A stretch of 64,000 nt of DNA, taken from assembly GCF_024397895.1 (NCBI RefSeq), contig NZ_CP073346.1, positions 3,968,001-4,032,000 on the forward strand, in the 5' to 3' direction. The position numbers and the translations under genes were made by a program. How positions within the stretch are numbered: the stretch's first letter is position 1; each line of letters starts with the position of its first letter. Source of the stretch: Pseudomonas benzenivorans. Lineage in GTDB: Bacteria > Pseudomonadota > Gammaproteobacteria > Pseudomonadales > Pseudomonadaceae. Below, piece by piece: positions 27,827 to 36,565 of this stretch. Below the pieces are notes generated by a model. It was given only the letters and a program-made list of their open reading frames with translations, did not search any database and was not told where the DNA came from.

Positions 27827-28825
27827 TCAGGGTTTCAGCCAGGCCAGCAGCACGTCGAGCATGCGGTTGGCGAAGGCCCATTCGTTGTCGTACCAGGCCA
27901 GCACCTTGACCAGCTCGCCCTGCACCCGGGTGTGGTTGAGGTCGACCACGCAGGACACCGGGTAGGCGCGAAAGTCGCTGGATACCAGGGGCAGCGCGTT
28001 GCACTCCATCACCCCCGCCGGCAGGGCCTGGGCACCCTGCTCCAGGGCCGCGTTGATCGCCTCGCGGCTGGCCGGGCGCTCGGCGCTGAAGGTCAGGTCG
28101 AGCAGCGACACGCTGGCGGTCGGCACCCGTACCGAGAGGCCGTCCAGGCGCCCGGCCAGCTCCGGCAGGATCAGACCGATGGTCTTGGCCGCGCCGGTGC
28201 TGGTGGGAATCATCGACAGCGCGGCGGCGCGGGCGCGGTAGAGGTCGTGGTGGGGTTTGTCGAGCAGGTTCTGGTCGTTGGTGTAGGCGTGCACGGTGTT
28301 GATCAGGCCCTGGCGGATGCCCACGGCCTGGTGCAGGACCATGGCCAGGGGCGCCAGGCAGTTGGTGGTGCAGGAGGCGTTGGAGACGATTTTCTGGCTG
28401 CCCAGCCGCTGGTGATTGACGCCGTAGACCACGCTCAGGTCGGCGTCCTCCAGCGGGTGGGAGAGCAGTACCCGCGGCGCGCCGGCGGTCAGGTGCTGTT
28501 CGACCTGGGCGCGCTGCTTGAAGTGGCCGGAGCACTCCAGCACCAGGTCGATGCCCAGGTGGTCCCAGGGCAGCTCCACCGCCTCCGGTTCGCGCAGCAG
28601 GTGCACCACCTGGCCGTTCACCTGCATGTCGCCCTGGTGCAGGCCGACGTGGCCGGGAAAGCGGCCGAAGGTCGAGTCGAAGCCGGTCAGGTGGACCAGG
28701 GTGGGGTGATCGCCGAGGTCGTTGATCGCTACCAGGTGAATCCGTTGCTCCAGTCCCCGCTCGAACAGCGCGCGCAGCACGGCGCGTCCGATGCGTCCAT
28801 ATCCGTTGATTGCCACTCGCAACAT
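27827..28825 (-). CDS. Type I glyceraldehyde-3-phosphate dehydrogenase paralogue
   Basis: 332 aa. Rossmann motif INGYGRIGRAVLRAL at the start, catalytic Cys in SNASCTTNCLAP, and the C-terminal WYDNEWAFANRMLD. Length and residues fit GAPDH; erythrose-4-phosphate dehydrogenase is possible but its CTTNCIIP variant is not seen. Pseudomonas usually has more than one GAPDH, used in opposite directions of central metabolism; which one this is cannot be told. GGAGG precedes ATG 28825. Confidence 0.9.
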   Translation of the reverse strand: MLRVAINGYGRIGRAVLRALFERGLEQRIHLVAINDLGDHPTLVHLTGFDSTFGRFPGHVGLHQGDMQVNGQVVHLLREPEAVELPWDHLGIDLVLECSGHFKQRAQVEQHLTAGAPRVLLSHPLEDADLSVVYGVNHQRLGSQKIVSNASCTTNCLAPLAMVLHQAVGIRQGLINTVHAYTNDQNLLDKPHHDLYRARAAALSMIPTSTGAAKTIGLILPELAGRLDGLSVRVPTASVSLLDLTFSAERPASREAINAALEQGAQALPAGVMECNALPLVSSDFRAYPVSCVVDLNHTRVQGELVKVLAWYDNEWAFANRMLDVLLAWLKP

Positions 28826-28914
28826 AGCTGCCTCCCGTCTGCCGTATAGCCTTCAGCTTAGGAGAGGGTGGCGGCGTTACCGGGCCAATCTGTGTGGGGC
28901 TGTAACCGCTCGCC

Positions 28915-29589
28915 TCAGTCGCTGCGCGCACCGCCATAGTAGCCGCAGCCGCGCAGTACTTCGCCGTTCAGGCGCAGCTCGGCCATCAGGTGCTGCACCG
29001 CGCCGCTCATGGGGTCGACGCAGCGCTGCGGCGCGACCCACAGCTCCAGGCGCTGGCCATTGGCTTCGCTGCTCAGATTGAGGCGGCCTTCGGGCAGCTG
29101 CTCCTCGAGGAAGGGCAGGGCCAGGGGCTGCTGGCCCTGGCGTTCGAGCACCAGGCCGCGACCACCGACCGTCACGCTCCAGCCCGGCTCCTGGCCGCTG
29201 GCATGCAGGGTGGTGCGCTTGAAGTTGGGATCGTCGCAGCCCCAGCCTTGGTGCTGCAGGCGATACACCCGCTCGAGCTTCAGCTGGCCGTCGACGCCGC
29301 TCTGCGGGCTCGCCGCCAGTCTGCCGCGCACATCGGCGAACAGCGGGCCGGGGCCGCCGGCGAGCAGCTCGGCGGTCTCGCCCATGATGTCGGTGGCGCC
29401 GGCATCGTCGATCACGAAGCGGCGCTGCTCCTGGCAGGGTTGGAACAGCAGCTGGCCGTCAGCCTGGCTGAGCTGGCCCTGCAGGCGGACCTGCTCGGCG
29501 CTGGCGGCGTCGCTCGGCTGGTCCTTGAACACCTGGCAACTGGCGAACAGCGGCAACAGGGCAAACACTAGGGTACGGCTGGCGGACAT
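28915..29589 (-). CDS. COG3650-like envelope lipoprotein
   Basis: I start at ATG 29589 (MSASRTLVFALLPLFASC), which gives a lipoprotein-like signal and has GGAGAG upstream; 224 aa. The body has a lysozyme-inhibitor/META-like flavour: LHASGQEPGWSVTVGG followed by beta-strands, and paired cysteines (QGWGCDD; QRCVDP; RGCGYYGG). I assign it tentatively to the COG3650 group of uncharacterised membrane proteins. It is divergent from the DUF488 gene. Confidence 0.72.
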   Translation of the reverse strand: MSASRTLVFALLPLFASCQVFKDQPSDAASAEQVRLQGQLSQADGQLLFQPCQEQRRFVIDDAGATDIMGETAELLAGGPGPLFADVRGRLAASPQSGVDGQLKLERVYRLQHQGWGCDDPNFKRTTLHASGQEPGWSVTVGGRGLVLERQGQQPLALPFLEEQLPEGRLNLSSEANGQRLELWVAPQRCVDPMSGAVQHLMAELRLNGEVLRGCGYYGGARSD

Positions 29590-29655
29590 CGGGGCTCTCC
29601 TGGCAAGAGGCGCCACGTTACCCAGGCCGTTGGACGATCACAAGGGAGGGCGCCG

Positions 29656-30063
29656 ATGATCCAGTGCAAGCGGGTGTACGAGGGCGTTGACGCGGCGGAC
29701 GGCCGGCGCGTGCTGGTCGACCACCTGTGGCCGCGCGGCTGCAGCAAGGCTGCGCTGCAACTGCATGACTGGCTGCGCGAGGTGGCGCCGTCCGCTGCGC
29801 TGCGCCAGCAGTTCCATAAGCGGCCGCAGGCGTTCGCCGAGTTTCGTGAGGCCTATCGGCGTGAGCTGGCCGGCCATCCCGAGCATTGGCAGGGCCTGCT
29901 GGAGCTCGCCGGGCAGGGCACCCTGACCCTGCTGTTCGCCGCTCGCGACGGCGCGCACAACAACGCCCGGGTGCTGGCGGAGTTTCTCGAGGAGGAGCTG
30001 GACCGCCGTGGCGCGCCCAGCTCGCCGGTGTGTTATGCCGGCGAGGAGGGCAGTGGAGGCTGA
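29656..30063 (+). CDS. DUF488 family protein
   Basis: 135 aa soluble protein with the family pattern KRVYEGVDAADGRRVLVDHL, WPRG, and TLTLLFAARDGAHNNARVL. DUF488 proteins have no firm function. GGAGGG precedes ATG 29656. Convergent with the LysE exporter, 12 nt between stops. Confidence 0.88.
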   Translation: MIQCKRVYEGVDAADGRRVLVDHLWPRGCSKAALQLHDWLREVAPSAALRQQFHKRPQAFAEFREAYRRELAGHPEHWQGLLELAGQGTLTLLFAARDGAHNNARVLAEFLEEELDRRGAPSSPVCYAGEEGSGG

Positions 30064-30075
30064 CGGCGATCAGGG

Positions 30076-30687
30076 TCAGCGGGTCAGTGGCAGCGCCGCG
30101 CCCATCGCCGCGAACAGCCCGCCGCAGCAGCGGTTGAAGCCCTTGCCGCTGCGCTGCAGCCATGGCCGGATGTGATGTGCCGCGCGGGCCAGGAGGAACT
30201 CCGCCAATGCCTCGACCACGGCGAAGGTCAGGGCCATCACGGCGAACTGCAGCAGCAGGTCGCCCTGGGGATCGAGAAACTGCGGCAGGAAGGCACCGAA
30301 GAACAGGATCACCTTGGGGTTGGACAGCGCGGACAGCAGGCCCTGGCGAAACAGGGTGGCCCCGGGCTTGTCGGTGGCCCGCACGGCAGCGTCGAGCTGC
30401 AACGGCGGTGCACGCCAGAGCTGGAAACCGAGCCAGACCAGGTAGCCGCCACCGATCCACTTGAGTATGACCAGGGCGTTGGCCGAGGCCTGCAGCAGTG
30501 CGCCGATGCCGAACATCGACAGGGCCATCAGCAGGGCGAAGCCGATCACACCCCCAGCCGTGGTCCACAGGGCCTTCTTGTAGCCGTAGAGGGTGCCGTG
30601 GGTCAGCACCAACAAGCTGTTGGGGCCGGGCGTCAGGACCAGGCCGATGACGGCGGTGAGGTAGAGCAGCCAGGTGTGCAGGGCCAT
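30076..30687 (-). CDS. LysE/RhtB family exporter
   Basis: 203 aa, six membrane helices. The family start VLTPGPNSLLVLTHG and LSNPKVILFFGAFLPQF are present. Members export amino acids such as homoserine, threonine or lysine; the substrate is not predictable. Monocistronic. Confidence 0.93.
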   Translation of the reverse strand: MALHTWLLYLTAVIGLVLTPGPNSLLVLTHGTLYGYKKALWTTAGGVIGFALLMALSMFGIGALLQASANALVILKWIGGGYLVWLGFQLWRAPPLQLDAAVRATDKPGATLFRQGLLSALSNPKVILFFGAFLPQFLDPQGDLLLQFAVMALTFAVVEALAEFLLARAAHHIRPWLQRSGKGFNRCCGGLFAAMGAALPLTR

Positions 30688-30802
30688 GGGGCGAATCCGT
30701 TTAGGTGAAGCGGATGGTGGGTGTCGCGCTCTTTGTATGCTTCGCCCTGCGACCCGTCAAGCCGGCTGGGGCGCAACCGTCACTGGCCAAGGGCCGAGAA
30801 GG

Positions 30803-30833
30803 AAAAAGCCGGGCTGCATTGCTGCAGCCCGGC
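30803..30833 (-). terminator. Rho-independent terminator of OprD-family gene
   Basis: 10-bp stem (30808-30817 with 30824-30833); on the minus strand it is followed by TTTTT. It lies about 50 nt after the porin stop. Confidence 0.9.
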
Positions 30834-30881
30834 AGTTGCGTGACCCACATGCAGCCCCCTCGATCGTGCGCAGTGTTGGGG

Positions 30882-32213
30882 TCAGAGAACGCCCAGCGGG
30901 TACTCGACGATAAAGCGTACCTCGTCGACATCGCCGTCGATCTGATTGGCCGAGCCTCTGTGCGTTGCCTGGCGAACACGGAACGAAAGGTCCTTGGCGG
31001 CGCCGTCCTGCACCACGTACTTGGCTTCCAGATCGCGCTCCCAGTGTTTCTCGTTGGTCGCCGCGGCGTTGAAGAAACCGCTGAGCGGGTCGGCGTCTGT
31101 GCTGTCGATGTTGTCGCCACGGATATAGCGGGCCATCAGGCTCAGGCCCGGCACGCCATACTCGGCCATGTTCAGGTCGTAGCGCAGTTGCCAGGACTCC
31201 TCGCGCGGGGCGTTGAAGTCGGAGTACTGCACCGAGTTGGCCAGGTAGATGGCGTTGAAGCCGATGTAGTCGAAGCCATCGTTGCCGTTGACCTTCTGAA
31301 AGCCCAAGGTCAGCGCGTGGGCGCCCATGGCGTATTTGGACGCCAGCGACCAGGTGGTGTTTTCGATGGCCCCGACCAGCGCCTTGCCCTCATCGAGGGT
31401 GCGATAGATGTTGAAGTCGAAGTTCAGCGAGCGCGCGTCGCCGAGCGGCAGGGTGTAGTTGGCATTGCCGTAATAACGCCGCCAGGTGTCTTCCACTTCC
31501 GAGGCGAACAGGCTCAGGTTCAAGGCATCGGTTGCCGTGAAAGTACCGCCGGCCCAGTCCACCGTGTTGCCGACATTTCCCGCGTATTGAATCTGCAGGC
31601 CACCGTCGGAGTTGGTGCTGCCGAACTCGTTCATTGCGGTGATATGGCCGGCGTCGATATTCAGGGAGTCGACTTCATCGCTGTTGAGGAAGATACCCGT
31701 TGCGGTCTGCGGCAGCAGTCGCGCATCGCCGGTTGCCACCATTGGGTTCTCGACGCGCTTCTCACCCACTTTCAGGGTGGTGTTGGACAGGCGCACTTTC
31801 ACCACGCCGCCCACCTCGCTGTAGTCATCGCTCGGCCTGCCGTCGCTGCCGACCGGCAACAAGGCGGTCCCGGTGCGGCCGCCGCCGCTGTCGAGCTTGA
31901 TACCGAGATGGCCGTAGGCGTCCACACCGAAGCCGACGGTGCCCTGGGTAAAGCCGGACTCGTAGACCGCCATGATGCCGTGGGCCGCTTCCTCACGGTA
32001 ACCATTCTCACGACCGGGTTTGGCGCCATTGGTGCCCGCGCTATTGAAGCCGCCATTACGGAAGTCACGGTTGAAATAGAAAGTACGATTCAGGATGTTG
32101 AAAGTGCTTTCTTCGATAAAGCCCTTTGATTCGCTCTGCTGACTGGCAGCGGCCATTTGCAACGAGGCTGCCGATACCGCCAGCGCCACGATACTGAGGG
32201 TGATGGTGCGCAT
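30882..32213 (-). CDS. OprD family outer-membrane porin
   Basis: 443 aa with a Sec signal peptide (MRTITLSIVALAVSAASLQM...). The first mature segment, GFIEESTFNILNRTFYFNRD, and GYREEAAHGIMAVYESGFTQ are typical of OprD porins; the end, VRFIVEYPLGVL, is the terminal beta-strand. The family takes up amino acids, peptides or aromatic acids; this one is not assignable to a named substrate. It has its own terminator. The 278-nt gap upstream (32214-32491) is AT-rich near the gene and holds its promoter, though no confident -10/-35 pair stands out. Confidence 0.93.
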   Translation of the reverse strand: MRTITLSIVALAVSAASLQMAAASQQSESKGFIEESTFNILNRTFYFNRDFRNGGFNSAGTNGAKPGRENGYREEAAHGIMAVYESGFTQGTVGFGVDAYGHLGIKLDSGGGRTGTALLPVGSDGRPSDDYSEVGGVVKVRLSNTTLKVGEKRVENPMVATGDARLLPQTATGIFLNSDEVDSLNIDAGHITAMNEFGSTNSDGGLQIQYAGNVGNTVDWAGGTFTATDALNLSLFASEVEDTWRRYYGNANYTLPLGDARSLNFDFNIYRTLDEGKALVGAIENTTWSLASKYAMGAHALTLGFQKVNGNDGFDYIGFNAIYLANSVQYSDFNAPREESWQLRYDLNMAEYGVPGLSLMARYIRGDNIDSTDADPLSGFFNAAATNEKHWERDLEAKYVVQDGAAKDLSFRVRQATHRGSANQIDGDVDEVRFIVEYPLGVL

Positions 32214-32491
32214 TGGAACTTCCTCTTGATGGACTCGGAGGTTGTTATGTGATGTGCCAATACCTGCACGTCTAGGCTGACCACTTAGAGCGTAGCCTTC
32301 GAAAGTAAAGCGACAAGTTTGTCCGATAAGTGGATGTTTTTTGGTGGGTTAGTTCGTGGGTGTAGGACTGTTACGTTTGAAGTTGTGCTGAAGTACAAGG
32401 TGCCGTTACTTTGCTAGTACTGATGGGCTGGTGATAGTTCTAGCCGCATTAACTTGGGCGCAAGCAGACGGACTCATTTCAGCCTTTATGG

Positions 32492-33061
32492 CTATTTGCC
32501 GACTGGTTTCTCGCTCGACTGGTCGGCGCGTGCCGCCAGTTCCGCATCGACCTCGTCGGCCCAGGCCAGCCAGGCCTGTTCGCCGAGAATGCCGCGGCGC
32601 AGGGTCAGGTAGGGCAGGCGCTGGCGGGCCTGTTCGGCGGCATCCAGCGCCAGGTATTGGCGTTGGATGTCCAGCAGGCTGGCGAGGGTCGCCTGGTGGG
32701 TGGTGCGGTGGCGGGCCATCTCCGCGCGCAGATCGTCCGGCTCGGCCAGGGCGCCGGCGAACAGCTTGACCAGCAGGGCATCGTTGATCTTGTTCGGCGC
32801 CGCCGGCTGGCCCAGCCAGCGCCTGAGCTCGGCGCGGCCGCTGGGGCTGATGCTGTAGACCTTCTTGTCCGGCTTGTCGCTCTGGGCCTGCTCGGCGCAG
32901 TGCAGCCAGCCCTCGTCGCTGAGCCGGCGCAGCTCCTGGTAGACCTGCTGGTGCTTGGCGTTCCAGAAGTAGCCGAGCGACTCCTTGAAGTGGCGGACGA
33001 TGTCGTAACCGCTGGCCGGTTCGGTTTCCAGCAGGGTGAGGATGGCGTGGCGCAGGGACAT
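32492..33061 (-). CDS. PadR family transcriptional regulator
   Basis: ATG 33061 gives MSLRHAILTLLETEPASGYD, the standard PadR start (189 aa); the longer frame has no RBS. Winged-helix residues 1-90 include FWNAKHQQVYQELRRLSDEG. The C-terminal ~90 residues form the dimerisation helices. Two palindromes with the same half-site, ATGCAA-N4-TTGCAT (33104 and 33141), lie between it and the divergent oxidoreductase, so it probably represses both genes. Confidence 0.93.
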   Translation of the reverse strand: MSLRHAILTLLETEPASGYDIVRHFKESLGYFWNAKHQQVYQELRRLSDEGWLHCAEQAQSDKPDKKVYSISPSGRAELRRWLGQPAAPNKINDALLVKLFAGALAEPDDLRAEMARHRTTHQATLASLLDIQRQYLALDAAEQARQRLPYLTLRRGILGEQAWLAWADEVDAELAARADQSSEKPVGK

Positions 33062-33103
33062 GGAGCAACCAGAGCGGACGAGGTGGGGCGATTGTAAGGG
33101 CAT

Positions 33104-33119
33104 ATGCAAAAAGTTGCAT
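33104..33119. promoter_or_regulatory. PadR operator 1
   Basis: ATGCAA AAAG TTGCAT, a perfect 6-4-6 dyad, 43 nt upstream of the padR start. Confidence 0.8.
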
Positions 33120-33140
33120 TTGCCGCGCGGCTGGATTATC

Positions 33141-33158
33141 TATGCAAATACTTGCATA
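33141..33158. promoter_or_regulatory. PadR operator 2
   Basis: TATGCAA ATAC TTGCATA, a perfect 7-4-7 dyad whose centre is 38 bp from operator 1. It lies 22 nt before the ATG of the divergent oxidoreductase, so bound regulator would block its transcription. Confidence 0.82.
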
Positions 33159-33179
33159 ACAAAACACCCCGGAGCCCCC

Positions 33180-34829
33180 ATGAAACGCACAGGCACCCGC
33201 TTTCGTTCGCACAAGGCCCTTTCCCATTACGACGTGATCGTCATCGGCTCCGGTATCGGCGGCCTGTGCACCGCCGCCCTGCTGGCCAAGGCCGGCAAGA
33301 AGGTCTGCGTGCTGGAGCAGCACTACACCGCCGGCGGCTACACCCATGTCTACGAACGCGAGGGCTACGAGTGGGACGTGGGCGTGCATTACATCGGTGA
33401 GGTGCACAAGCCCTGGTCGATGATCCGCCGGGTGTTCGACGTGATCAGCGACGGCCAGCTCAAGTGGGCGCCGATGGATGCCCACTACGACCATATCGTC
33501 ATCGGCGAGCAGCCGTTCCGCTACCTGGCCGGGCGCGAGGCGTTCAAAACGGAGATCAAGCGGCACTTCCCCGAGGAAGCCGCGGCCATCGACCGCTATG
33601 TGGAACTGATCAGCGAGGTCAGCCAGAGGATTCCGCGCTTCTTCGCCGGCCAGGCCCTGCCGCGCACCCTCGGCGTGCTGTACAACCGGCTGCGCCGGCG
33701 GCTGTTTCCCGACTACTTCTTCCAGAGCACCCGCCAGGTGCTGGAGGGACTGACCGGCAACCAGCAGCTGATCGGCGTGCTCACCGCCCAGTGGGGCGAC
33801 TACGGCCTGCCGCCGGCGCAGGCGGCGTTCATGATGCACGCCATGGTCGCCAAGCATTACATCACCGGTGGCAACTACCCGGTGGGCGGCTCGGTGCGCA
33901 TCGCCGAGACCATCATTCCGGTAATCGAGGCGGCCGGTGGCCACGTGTTCACCTACGCCGGGGTCGAGCAGGTGCTGGTCGAAAACAACCGCGCCTGTGG
34001 CGTGCGCCTGGTCAAGGACGGCCACCAGATCAGCGCCGACCAGGTGGTCAGCTGCGCCGGGCTGCTGCCGACCTACCAGCGCCTTCTGCCGGCCGAGGTG
34101 GTCGAGCGCCATGGCCTGCTCAAGGGCCTCGAGCGGGTCAAGCCCTCGGCTTCGCACGTTTGCCTGTATGCCGGCTTCAAGGGCGACGCCGCCAGCCTCG
34201 GCATTCCCAAGACCAATTACTGGCTGTATCCGGAGTTCGATCACGACCTCAGCGTCAAGCGCTTCATGGATTCGCCGGGCCTGGATTTCCCGATGATCTA
34301 CATCTCCTTCCCCTCGGCCAAGGACCCGGACTGGGCGCGCCGCTATCCCGGCAAGTCGACGGTGGAGATCGTCGCGCCGAGCTTCCCGCAGTGGTTCGAG
34401 CAGTGGAAGGGCAGCACCTGGAACAAGCGCGGCGAGGACTACGAGGCGTTCAAGGCGCGGATCACCGAGGTGCTGCTGGAGGCGCTGTACAAGCACCAGC
34501 CGCAGCTGCGCGGGGCCCTGGACTACTGCGAGCTGTCGACGCCGTTGTCCACCGAGTGGTTCCAGTGGAACGAGGCCGGCGAGATCTACGGCCTCGAACA
34601 CACGGTGGCGCGCTTCGAGCAGCACGGGATCCACCCGCAGACGCCGATCAAGGGCTTCTACCTGACCGGCTCGGACGTGGTCACCGCCGGGGTCGGCGGT
34701 GCGCTGATGGGCGGCGTGCTGACCGCCACGCGCCTGCTCGGCTGGCGCGCCTACAAGGTCAAGCAGCTGATCGACGGAGCCTACCGGCCCGAAGTGCAGG
34801 ACGGGCGGCTGGCCGATTCGCCCGGTTGA
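33180..34829 (+). CDS. Phytoene desaturase/retinol saturase-like FAD oxidoreductase
   Basis: 549 aa. N-terminal dinucleotide motif VIVIGSGIGGLCTAALLAK, then LEQHYTAGGYTHVYEREGY; C-terminal FAD closure FYLTGSDVVTAGVGGALMGG. The family saturates or desaturates isoprenoid or long acyl chains (CrtI, RetSat). No carotenoid genes are nearby, so a lipid or xenobiotic substrate is equally possible. ATG 33180 follows GGAG. Expression is probably controlled by the divergent PadR through the two dyads. Confidence 0.88.
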   Translation: MKRTGTRFRSHKALSHYDVIVIGSGIGGLCTAALLAKAGKKVCVLEQHYTAGGYTHVYEREGYEWDVGVHYIGEVHKPWSMIRRVFDVISDGQLKWAPMDAHYDHIVIGEQPFRYLAGREAFKTEIKRHFPEEAAAIDRYVELISEVSQRIPRFFAGQALPRTLGVLYNRLRRRLFPDYFFQSTRQVLEGLTGNQQLIGVLTAQWGDYGLPPAQAAFMMHAMVAKHYITGGNYPVGGSVRIAETIIPVIEAAGGHVFTYAGVEQVLVENNRACGVRLVKDGHQISADQVVSCAGLLPTYQRLLPAEVVERHGLLKGLERVKPSASHVCLYAGFKGDAASLGIPKTNYWLYPEFDHDLSVKRFMDSPGLDFPMIYISFPSAKDPDWARRYPGKSTVEIVAPSFPQWFEQWKGSTWNKRGEDYEAFKARITEVLLEALYKHQPQLRGALDYCELSTPLSTEWFQWNEAGEIYGLEHTVARFEQHGIHPQTPIKGFYLTGSDVVTAGVGGALMGGVLTATRLLGWRAYKVKQLIDGAYRPEVQDGRLADSPG

Positions 34830-34841
34830 TGCGCCGCTGAA

Positions 34842-36452
34842 TCAGGCCTGCGCCGCCTCGAAGCTGTCGGCCCGGGCCATCTGCCACATGCGCGCGTAGA
34901 AATCGCTGGCGATGGGGCCTTCGAGCAGCTCGCCAGGCTTGAGGAACTGGTGCTGCTGGGCGAACAGCTTGATCTCGGTGGCCGACATGCGCCGCACCAG
35001 GTGCCTGGCGTCCAGTTGGTCGGGGTGTTCCAGGCCGGCGGCGGCGAGCATCTCGGCCAGCGCCTCGAGGGTGTTGCGGTGGAAGTTGTGCACCCGCTGG
35101 GCCTTGTCCTCGACCACCAGGGCGCGCTGGCGCAGCGGGTCCTGGGTGGCCACCCCGGTCGGGCACTTGTTGGTGTGGCAGCTCTGGCTCTGGATGCAGC
35201 CGATGGCGAACATGAAGCCGCGGGCGGCGTTGGCCCAGTCGGCGCCTATGGCCAGTACGCAGGCGATGTCGAAGGCGCTGACGATCTTGCCGCTGGCGCC
35301 GAGCCTGATCTGGTCGCGCAGGTTCAGGCCGACCAGGGTGTTGTGCACGAACAGCAGGCCCTCGCGCATGGGCACCCCGAGGTGGTCGGTGAACTCCAGG
35401 GGCGCGGCGCCGGTGCCACCCTCGGTGCCGTCGATGACGATGAAGTCGGGCAGGATGCCGCTTTCCAGCATGGCCTTGGCGATGCCCATGAACTCCCAGG
35501 GATGGCCGAGGCACAGCTTGAAGCCAACCGGCTTGCCATCGGACAGCTCGCGTAGCTGGGCTATGAACTGCAGCAGCTCGAGGGGGGAGGAGAAGGTGCT
35601 GTGGCGCGACGGCGACACGCAGTCCTGGCCCATGGGCACGCCACGGGTGGCGGAGATCTCGGCGGTGATCTTGTGCTTGGGCAGGATGCCGCCGTGGCCG
35701 GGTTTGGCGCCCTGGCTGAGCTTGATCTCGATCATCTTGACCTGGGGGCTGGCGGCCTGTTCGGCGAAGCGCTGCGGGTCGAAGCGCCCCTCGCTGTCGC
35801 GGCAGCCGAAGTAGCCGCTGCCGATCTCCCAGATCAGGTCGCCACCGTGTTCGCGGTGATGGGGGCTGATGCTGCCTTCGCCGGTGTCGTGGGCGAAGTC
35901 GCCGAGCCTGGCGCCTTTGTTCAGCGCCTTTATCGCGTTGCCGCTGAGCGAGCCGAAGCTCATCGCCGAGATGTTGAACAGCGAGGCGCTGTAGGGCTGG
36001 CGGCACTGCGGCCCGCCGATGCTGACGCGGAAGCTCGCCGGGTCGGCCAGGGGCGCCGGGCGCATGGAATGGCTGATGAACTCGTAGCCGTTCTGGTAGA
36101 CATCCAGCAGGGTGCCGAAGGCCTTGCCGGCGCCCTCGTTCTTCGCCCGGGCGTAGACCAGCGAGCGCTGGGCGCGGGAGAACGGCAGCTTGTCGCCGTC
36201 GCCTTCCAGCAGGTACTGGCGGATTTCCGGGCGAATGCCTTCGACCAGGTAGCGGATGTTGCCGAGGATCGGGTAGTTGCGCCGCACCGCCTGGCGGGTC
36301 TGCAGCAGGTCGCCGATGCCGATCAGGCTGAGGGCCGCGGTCAGCAGGAGGACGGGCCATAGCCAGGTCTGGTCGAGAAAGGCCAGGCCGATCAGGGTGG
36401 ACAGCAGGCAGGCGGCGAAGAAGGCGTAACGGCTGAGCAGCGACAGCGACAT
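34842..36452 (-). CDS. FMN-binding glutamate synthase family protein
   Basis: 536 aa from ATG 36452 (GGAG 5 nt upstream). Two N-terminal membrane helices (residues ~8-45) are followed by a GltB-type FMN barrel: FNISAMSFGSLSGNAIKALN, GAKPGHGGILPKHKI, DGTEGGTGAAPLEFTDH. A cysteine cluster CIQSQSCHTNKCPTGVAT fits the 3Fe-4S site. The glutaminase domain of true glutamate synthase is absent, so this is the stand-alone membrane-attached variant of unknown reaction. Its stop lies 12 nt from that of the convergent oxidoreductase. Confidence 0.9.
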   Translation of the reverse strand: MSLSLLSRYAFFAACLLSTLIGLAFLDQTWLWPVLLLTAALSLIGIGDLLQTRQAVRRNYPILGNIRYLVEGIRPEIRQYLLEGDGDKLPFSRAQRSLVYARAKNEGAGKAFGTLLDVYQNGYEFISHSMRPAPLADPASFRVSIGGPQCRQPYSASLFNISAMSFGSLSGNAIKALNKGARLGDFAHDTGEGSISPHHREHGGDLIWEIGSGYFGCRDSEGRFDPQRFAEQAASPQVKMIEIKLSQGAKPGHGGILPKHKITAEISATRGVPMGQDCVSPSRHSTFSSPLELLQFIAQLRELSDGKPVGFKLCLGHPWEFMGIAKAMLESGILPDFIVIDGTEGGTGAAPLEFTDHLGVPMREGLLFVHNTLVGLNLRDQIRLGASGKIVSAFDIACVLAIGADWANAARGFMFAIGCIQSQSCHTNKCPTGVATQDPLRQRALVVEDKAQRVHNFHRNTLEALAEMLAAAGLEHPDQLDARHLVRRMSATEIKLFAQQHQFLKPGELLEGPIASDFYARMWQMARADSFEAAQA

Positions 36453-36525
36453 GCGAGCTCCGGGAGCGGGCGGGGACTGCTCAATGTAGACGCCGGCAGG
36501 GGACTTAGTCGATGTCCAAATGCAA

Positions 36526-36555
36526 GCAGGCCGCCCCGCCCCAGGGACGGCCTGC
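36526..36555 (-). terminator. Terminator-like hairpin of hydrolase copy A
   Basis: Stem of 8 bp plus 3 bp with one mismatch (36526-36537 with 36544-36555), 10 nt after the stop of the minus-strand gene. Only a short T-rich stretch follows. Confidence 0.55.
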
Positions 36556-36565
36556 AAGGCCCTAC

